The position numbers were made by a program, and so were the translations under genes. A stretch of DNA of 64,000 nucleotides from Atherix ibis (Eukaryota; Arthropoda; Insecta; Diptera; Athericidae): contig OY282609.1 in NCBI GenBank assembly GCA_958298945.1, positions 39,467,212 to 39,531,211 of the forward strand. The letters run 5' to 3'. The notes beneath the pieces were generated by a model. It saw nothing but the letters and a program-made list of their open reading frames with translations. It had not been told where the DNA came from and made no database searches. Below are positions 56,662 to 64,000 of the stretch, piece after piece (within the stretch, counting starts at the first letter, position 1; the number at the start of each line of letters is the position of its first letter).

Positions 56662-59600
56662 CATACCAAGACTAAATTTATTTTTTCTTACCTAAATGTA
56701 TATTATCTAACATTTTTACCAATTTGAAGTATCTATAATTTCCTTATATTATAATGTATTGTATAAACCTTAGTATTTACATATGAAAAGTTTGTAAATG
56801 TGTAAATATCTATGGTAATAAATATCTAGGACAACTTTCAGTCTTTGGTAAAGAGTTGCGCTTATGAACTTAAGAATGGAAAAATAAATCTAAAAAACTA
56901 CTAATTGATAATTGAAAAAGATAGTCTTAATCAAAAATAGTTAGAGTAATCTTTCGTTTTGGCTAATTAAAAATTATCAGCAATCCTATTCTTATGATCT
57001 TGATGATATTTTAACGAAAAATATATCTTTATTGCCTATACAATTATGTTTATTCATACTTTGATATTTTATAAAACTAATTACTTCATTAACATAAAAC
57101 TGCGCAATACGTAGTTTTATATTTCCCTTTATTTAATATAAACTAATTCTTCTTTGAAATATAAGTTTCAAAATTAATTTTATTAGCATCCATCTTTAAA
57201 TTATTCTAATAACTGTATTATTAATTTTTTATAATAAATTTTTCATCATCTACAAAATTCCTCTATAACTAAAATTAATGAATTGAACAGAATTATGAGA
57301 GGTTTGTCTATCCTAAAATGAAATCTTTATTAGATATATACACCAAAATGAAATATTTTCTTTAAGCCTCACAATTAATTTTGTTTTGTTTTATTTATTT
57401 TTTTTAATTTAAAGATCTTTCTCGATTATTATTCGAAAAATAAGAAAAACTTGAATAAAATTTAAACGGAACTGTCCATGAATTAGTTTTAATCAGATTT
57501 GGAACAAATTGACCAATATAAATATAGCTGAACAATAGACAATCGATTACTATCTTACAAATTTGACCATAGGAAAATTTACTTTCATAAAATGTAGTAA
57601 AATATTAGCAACAATTAAAATATCATATCATTCGTACGTATTTCAATGTAAACATTTGAAGCATAATTTTGATAATACGGTAATTTTGCTTTTGAAAAAC
57701 TCTCTACACTTAAGCATACATATTTTTATTATAAGGTGTTAATCCATTTCAAGGTTCGGAGAGTACAATCCTCTTATTTGAGATCTGTCAAATATACCAT
57801 ATATACCATCGATTTTAAGGTTTGCAATTTTACATCATGGAGTGTTTAGCTCAAAATTTTCTTAAGCGATGGCACCCATTTCTTATTTAGTACATACGAC
57901 AAAAACAAAATGACGTATATGGAGCCCTGAAAAGCCACAAGGGATTGCGGAGAAGATATTGTATCCGCGAAAAGAGATCGTCTAGTGCGCATTTTCATTT
58001 GAGGGTGCTATTGGCTGGTATTTCTTAGAAAATAAAGAAGAAACTTTATTTGCACTGAACTTGAAGATTTTAATCTTGAATATGGTATATATGGTTTCAA
58101 CAAGAAAACACCACAAGCAATAAAATACAACAAATTCCGAATTTACTGAGCAAAAAGTTCCTAGGACGCGAAATTCCGAGATTTGGAATCGTGCGATTTG
58201 ACGTCGTAGGAGTTTTCACGTGTGGCTACATGAAAAATCGTGTTTACGTAGACAATTCTTAAACTTTAAAGCATTTAAAAATCACGTCCGTCAAATAAAG
58301 AATTACAAGCCGAAAAGTGTGAAAAATTTAATTTACGGAATGTATTTTTATAAGCTATTTTAATTATTGACGGACTTTACCCAAAAATCGTATACAATGT
58401 AATTTTTTAAAAGGGAATTGTTTTAATCTGATCGTGCTATTTTGATAATATCTTACAATAAATACAAAAATTTAACGTAATACAAATACGAGCAATCAAC
58501 ATATATATACATACACATATATTGTTGCAATAATATAATATGCTGTTCTAATAATATTTTGAGCAATTGAAATTACTTTTTGAAAATTTCATACCATTTA
58601 TAAGCGAAATGTCACAATATATTCAAGTACACCGATATTGGCTCTTCTAAAACTTTGGGCACGTGCAATGTACCAAAACATTATGAGGATATTCGAAATT
58701 TCTTTAGCGCAAGTGCTTCATATAAAAAATAAATATATACAAATATATGATAATAATGGTCAAATATTTTGAAATGTGACGATGGCAACATATGCGGCAA
58801 TATTTTAAAATATTTGTTTTAAATATATGATCATATCACCAGTATTTCGTATGAAAAATGACGGTTATTCCAAATTATATATTATATTTAAGTTCAATTA
58901 TTTCAACTACAATCAATAATAAACTTACATGATGATATGAAAAGTTTCTGTATAAACTGTTGCACTGAAAACGCACTGTTAACTACTTAAGTATCGTGTT
59001 TTCACCGAAATTCACCGTATGACAGTTTATTTTAAATAAATACGACGGCAATTACATTTTGAGAACTGAAATCCACCGTTTAATTTTTTTTTAAACAAAT
59101 TACAGTTCAAACTACAGTTCTGTACTAAAAAAATTTCTGAAACATTGCTAACAGCGCCATCTATTAGTTAGTTGTTTCCTACACTACAGTTCTGTAGTTA
59201 CAAATTAAACGTTAAGGACAGACATACGACGGCAGTTATACCATTATATATATAAATAAATGTAACAGCAATTATATATATTTCTAAATTACTTAAAATA
59301 GTTCGCATTTAAATATAATAAATACATTACTTTGACAAATATTTTCATGTTCATTATTCAAATCGGCAGCCTCATAATTATTCAATATACCATAATGATA
59401 AAAGGTCGTAATAATTTCTTTATATTTACTTTTTAAGATATGACTACCCTATTCAAGTACAAGGAGCATCAATTCCTACTAAATTACAAAATTGAAGTGT
59501 CGGTAGATTTTATAACTTAAAGTTAATATACAATATCACAAACGCATTTTTTTAATACTACAACCATATTCTCTTAAAATTGTCAAACAAATTAAAACAA

Positions 59601-60825
59601 AGTCGTAAGAATTTAAAAATAATTAATCACATGTGTGTTTACTTATGTGTAAATTTAAATTTGTTGGTTCTATTTAGTTCACTACATAGCTGAAGATATT
59701 TTTTTTGAATACTTCATTGATTTCTTTTTTACTTTTCGTATGACCGTTTTTGCTCTATTTTAAATTTCTAGAGATCAATATGCATGTACGCATAATCATG
59801 ATCTTAACCGCATAATCATGAACTTATATTATCAAAATTAATATAAATCACCCTTAGTTTTATTATAGCAGTACTAACAAAAATAAAATTAAGCAGTATA
59901 TTTTTTACTAAAAAATATACTTTCGAAAATAAACGAAAAAAAAAACAAAACCGAGTCATATGTTTTCTACACCTACACATACTTCATACCATATATTTGA
60001 TGTTTTAATTTTTTCTATAATGCTTTAATCAAGGATTAGTAATATAAATATTTATGAAATATTTAAAATTTTGGAAATTAGTAATATTGCTAAATAGGAT
60101 TAATTGAAAACTTATATATAGGACTATAAAATTTTAAATCTATAAAATTGCTACGCATGCCAATTACGACAAGTTTGTATTTTATATTATCTAAATTATT
60201 TTTATAAACAGTAATTTTACTGAAAATAAACTAACATGAGCGGAACATTATCAATAACATTTTGATAATTAGGATAATGTTTGTAAAGGTAGGTTTAAAT
60301 ATGCTATTGTACTATTATAAATAGTAAAAATTAAAAATTAATTAATATCATGCGCACATGCTATTATAAATTATTTTTCGACTATTATGATGTTGGAGTA
60401 AATTGATGATATGCTTGATGATTACAGTCATAGACGTAAAAAATATTTAATCTTTAATTTATACAGAAAATAATTTTCGATGTAAAAAAACTCGTGTTAA
60501 GTAAAAAATAATTAAGCAAAATAATGACAACAACGTTACAAAAATGTGTTATTTTAGGTTTTTTTAAATTTTGTTTTGTTTTTCTGGAGTGACATTTTCT
60601 TTATTTATTATTCAATTTACATATGGTTAATAATTAAATATTCTTTCAATTTAATATTTTTTAGTTATTTCAGATATTATTATACTGAATTTGTACATTT
60701 TAAATTTATTAAACTCCTTTTTGTCAATAATATACTTTTATATTAAAAGTAAACATTTTATTAAACTAATATTTTACTTTCTAAGAGACATTAATAGGAA
60801 TCTGTTGGGAATGTTAAATGGGGGC
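56662..60825. other. mostly AT-rich non-coding region
   Basis: 57740-58280 is less AT-rich, with a short frame near 57838 (MECLAQNFLKRWHPF) and GC-containing words (agttcctaggacgcgaaatt), but no family is recognised. 59140-59165 has cagcgccatctattagt, a word also present in the long-repeat mariner ends at 15870 and 16670, so a small mariner end may lie there. A 20-base period repeat (cgcataatcatga) occurs at about 59789 and 59809. Confidence 0.45.
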
Positions 60826-61560
60826 CATTATTGGATAAAAATCCATGTCAAATGCAACAAGATCTAAAAGCAAGGAAATTGGATGCCATACGAGTTGAAG
60901 CCGAGAGACTACTATAAACGGCGTTTTTTCACGTGCGAATAGCTGCTCCAAAGACAAAAAAGGAAGGGTTTCCACGTCGTATTATGACTACCGAAGGAAA
61001 GTGAATCCATTACGATAATCCCAAGGGCGCCAACATCGATAGCCAAGGCAAACATCCATCGCTCGAAGCTCATCCTGTGTATTTGGTGGCACCAGTTCGG
61101 CGTGGTATAATATTATGAGCTGTTGTAACAAAATTAAACCATCGCAAGAGCTCACTACCGAATACAACTGATGCGTTTGAATTGAGCATTGAAGAAAAAA
61201 CGTCCACAATACGAGCAAAGACACGAGAAAGTTATTTTGCACCACGGTCGTTAAAACCTACCTGGAAACACTGAAAAGGGACGTTCTCCCATCGCCACTG
61301 AAATGGGACGTTCTCTAGACAACGTGTAGAGACGTTCTCTAGACATCGGTGCTGACTACTACTTCTTCCGATCGATGACGCGTGGCCTAGCTGAGTGACC
61401 AAAAATTGGGTCTATTCGTGGATCGCCTCAAAAGACGAACAGTTTTTCGATATGAAATACGTATGCTGCCAGAAAGATGGGAAAAAGTTATAGCTAGCGA
61501 TGGACAATCACATGAATATGTGAGCCTTTTTCCACAATAAAGCCTCAAATTTTGTACCAA
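60826..61560 (+). mobile_element. irritans-like mariner remnant
   Basis: The plus strand, across frames, reads PYELKPRDYYKRRFFTCE, then LLQRQKRKGFPRRIMTTEGK (the first catalytic block, Asp lost), HYDNPKGANIDSQGKHPS, a short WHQFGVV-like piece, and near the end WIASKDEQFFDMKY and RWEKVIASDGQS-like sequence. Order and spacing match irritans-subfamily transposases (Himar type). Numerous frameshifts. The segment around 61275-61335 contains three diverged gacgttctc units that replace the PPYSPD region. Termini not recognised. Confidence 0.78.
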
Positions 61561-62236
61561 AACGACGGTTTTCCATTTGTATAAACTTTTTGTACGTTAG
61601 AACTATGATAATCCAAATTAACTATAAAACAAATTATTGCTACCGACTTTTAACATGTCTTAATTTATTAAAAGTATAAATTATCATTGGTTATTAAACA
61701 AAAATATTTAACAAGACATTTCGTATTATGTTTGTTAATTTTTTGAGTAGTACCAACAGAATTTATATACTTACATAGATATTTTCCGGAAAATTTGTTT
61801 TTTAAAGTATAACAATATATTCAACCGAATTATAAAATCGAAATTCAAGAATTCAATATAATTGGATCGTTAAAATTTTGGAATAATATATTGTAAAAAA
61901 ATTCTTTTCCATTGAAAATTGAATAATAAAATGACAGCAATAAAAGAAACTTAAAATAAGGTAGGATGTTTGCAACACATAAAACATAAACTTATTCTAA
62001 ACTATTAACTATGGCTTCAAAATATGGGCAAGCAATTTATTTTGGAAATAATTCTATAAATAAGATCGTCATTCTCAATCTTTATAATGTTAATTATTTC
62101 TGGATACTGTGTAATAGGGAAGATAAGATGTTATACAGAAAAATGGTTCATATATGGTTTTTCAATAAAAGTGATATGTTTTTTTTTCATATAAAACGGA
62201 AAACAAAAACGGAATATGGCAGAGCAAAATTTCTTA
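61561..62236. other. AT-rich region with one short frame
   Basis: The plus frame 62011-62247 (MASKYGQAIYFGNNSINKIV and on) shows no recognised motif and runs into the transposon that follows. Probably not a gene. Confidence 0.45.
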
Positions 62237-63310
62237 TCTTATTTTGAAGTATAATCGATGCAATCTTGTTCTGAAAATAACATCATTCAAATGTTCGCCT
62301 CTGCTCCGTTTATAGAACCGAATCCGGTAATTCCAATTTTCAACTACTTTGTGCAATAAATCCGACCTTATTTCACGTACTTGACGTTCAATAATTAATT
62401 TTAATGCATCAATGGTTGCTGGTTTATTGGTATAGAACAATTAATTCAAATAACCTCACAAGATCCAATGATGTTAAATCACTACTTGAAGGCCAGTGCA
62501 CATCTGCATTTCTTGAAATTATCGAGTCGCCAAACTTTTCCGCAATAAACCGATTGTCGCATAGGCTGTGCGGCACGTAGCGTGGTTTTGTATACACAAC
62601 ATATTCGTTAAATCAGTGTCTTCCAATTCAGACCACCAAAAGTTCGTTATAATCGAGCTGTACCGCTCACTATTGACATTAACGGCAACTCCTTCCTCAT
62701 TTTCAAAAAATAAGTACCAATGATACCACAGTGCTATAAACCTCATCAAACGGTCACTTTATCGAAATGTAAAGGTACGTTGTGAAAAATTTATTGATGT
62801 AAATGCGCCTCATCTGAAAGAATCGGCTGAAAAAAATCGACACCAAGTTCTTTCAGTTTTGATGAAAAAAATCGACACCAAGTTCTTTCAGAGCAAAATC
62901 CCAGCGTTTGCGATGATCCAACGGCTTCAATTTTTGTGTAATAAAAATTTTAAGGACGTAGACCTAAATCCAACTGTAAAATACAGCATATTGTTGTGCC
63001 ACACAGTCCGAAATGTTGTGAACGCCTTGAAATTGATAAATTTTGGGTCTTCATCAATATTTGCCTGCACGGCAGCACGCTCAAAATGTTCCACTGTTTA
63101 ACGAATAGCGAGTACACTAGGCCGATTATGACGATCATCATTTGGAAGAAGTGCACGATAAGTTGCAAAAAAATAACGATTATTTTGATGAAAAAATTGG
63201 ATAATTTCCAAACGTTGTTGAAGCATGTATCTTTTCCTTACTGAATATAACTTACATTAACCGAAGATTTTGACATTTCAAATGTGACCACATGGTCCAT
63301 TTAAAAACAT
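62237..63310 (-). mobile_element. degenerate IS630-Tc1-mariner superfamily transposon, copy 2 (NKQNCRIW family)
   Basis: On the minus strand, near 63220 RLEIIQFFHQNNRYFFATYR and ALLPNDDRHNRPSVLAIR (first HTH and the HNRP motif), then QPILSDEAHLHQ (first catalytic Asp, 62800), YLFFENEEGVAVNVNSERYS (62700), NHATCRTAYATIGLL (the QDGATCH site: the catalytic Asp has become Asn) and, in 62440-62234, ANKP-like TNKPATIDALKLIIERQ, LLHKVVENWNYRI and SRGEHLNDVIF (C-terminus). Collinear with the copy at 7480-8525. Shifts, stops and a 35-base duplication (62828-62891) inactivate it. Confidence 0.86.
62828..62891. repeat. 29-bp direct repeat, period 35
   Basis: Units 62828-62856 and 62863-62891 (tgaaaaaaatcgacaccaag and on) are identical and lie inside the transposase region just before the SDEAH codons. 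Confidence 0.93.
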
Positions 63311-64000
63311 ATCACCCTTACGAAAAAACCTATATATTTATATATGTATGTATATATTGTAACTGAAAAAAAAACAGGAAAATATGAGCACAATTTTTAT
63401 TATAATTAAGGTTTGTGCTTTGTTGAAAACTGGTTAAGATCTGGTTTAAAATATCGTGCTAAACATAACTATTATAGAACTCTTTTATTAGAAAACATTA
63501 AATAATTTTTTTTTTCAACAATAAAAAAAAATAATTTGACTATAAGAGAAATACTTCAATTTTTGATTATTGGTAAAATACAAAAACCATTCTTTAAGTT
63601 ATTTTCATTTTTTTTTTCAAGAATCATTAAATAACATTTTAAATAGTAACTAATGCTATAAAATATTCGGCTACTAATCGATATCGTAATTGCTTTAATA
63701 ATTTGAATTTATTTCCAATCCTATAAATTGGTAGGGTAATTATAAAATTTAACAAATACAATTCTTGTTTATAAGGAATAAAATTTTATGTATGGCTTTT
63801 TCGTTATCATCAAAATTCAACTTTTTAATAAATGAATGAGGTTTTTTGAAATGAAATAAAGTAAACCAAGAACGGATTTTTAAAAATAAATTGCATAGAT
63901 TCTCCTCTTAATAAGTTCAATAATTGTTATAGATTTTTGATTCAAATTCAATGAAAAATTACCATTTCTAGCGAACGCGTTACAAATGATAATTATTATT
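63311..64000. other. AT-rich non-coding region
   Basis: No gene, repeat or transposon recognised. Confidence 0.5.

Overview
This is a strongly AT-rich piece of an insect nuclear genome, most probably a fly (Diptera). The main taxonomic evidence is the one host gene recognised with confidence: the first three coding exons of abrupt (ab), a BTB/zinc-finger transcription factor. It lies on the minus strand at 1221-2284, and its N-terminus and linker motifs closely follow Drosophila Abrupt as I recall it. Exon borders, intron phases and splice sites can all be read. The zinc-finger exons would lie beyond position 1, outside the window. No tRNA, rRNA or CRISPR array was found.

Upstream of abrupt (2285-64000) no other intact host gene was recognised. 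The region is AT-rich non-coding DNA carrying many transposon remnants. Class II elements of the IS630-Tc1-mariner superfamily dominate. They are mariners at 11331-11979, 15797-16728, 20026-20910, 21609-22887, 24512-25364, 29030-29550 and 60826-61560; a second DDE family (HTH plus DDE, 'NKQNCRIW' type) at 7480-8525, 35070-35300, 48650-49383 and 62237-63310; and an almost intact Tc1-like element at 54998-56661. The Tc1 element has about 218-bp near-identical terminal inverted repeats and a 310-codon transposase ORF, and looks like the youngest insertion here. Small non-autonomous elements lie at 7095-7319, 32483-32652 and 50410-50738.

Class I elements are an RTE-like reverse transcriptase remnant inside the abrupt intron (1-440); a long degraded I/LOA-type non-LTR element (9100-13880) with endonuclease, RNase H and Cys/His knuckle but no RT core, itself hit by a mariner; the tail of another non-LTR element (15140-15420); a probable solo LTR with TATA box and heat-shock-like motifs (37033-37592); and a decayed Ty3/gypsy element (46117-48369).

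The least explained part is 21151-26830. It holds several broken reading frames of no recognised family. One sequence is present twice in inverted orientation (21483-23180 and 26460-26830), two copies of one mariner family interrupt or border the frames, and there is a perfect 59-bp palindrome with a 6-base loop. Because the second copy lacks the mariner, the window contains its own empty site.

Across the window, short local tandem duplications (period about 18-86 bases) and perfect short inverted copies recur inside otherwise decayed sequence. This suggests frequent template-switching or microduplication. Everything stated is from reading the sequence; family names rest on motif recognition and not on database searches.
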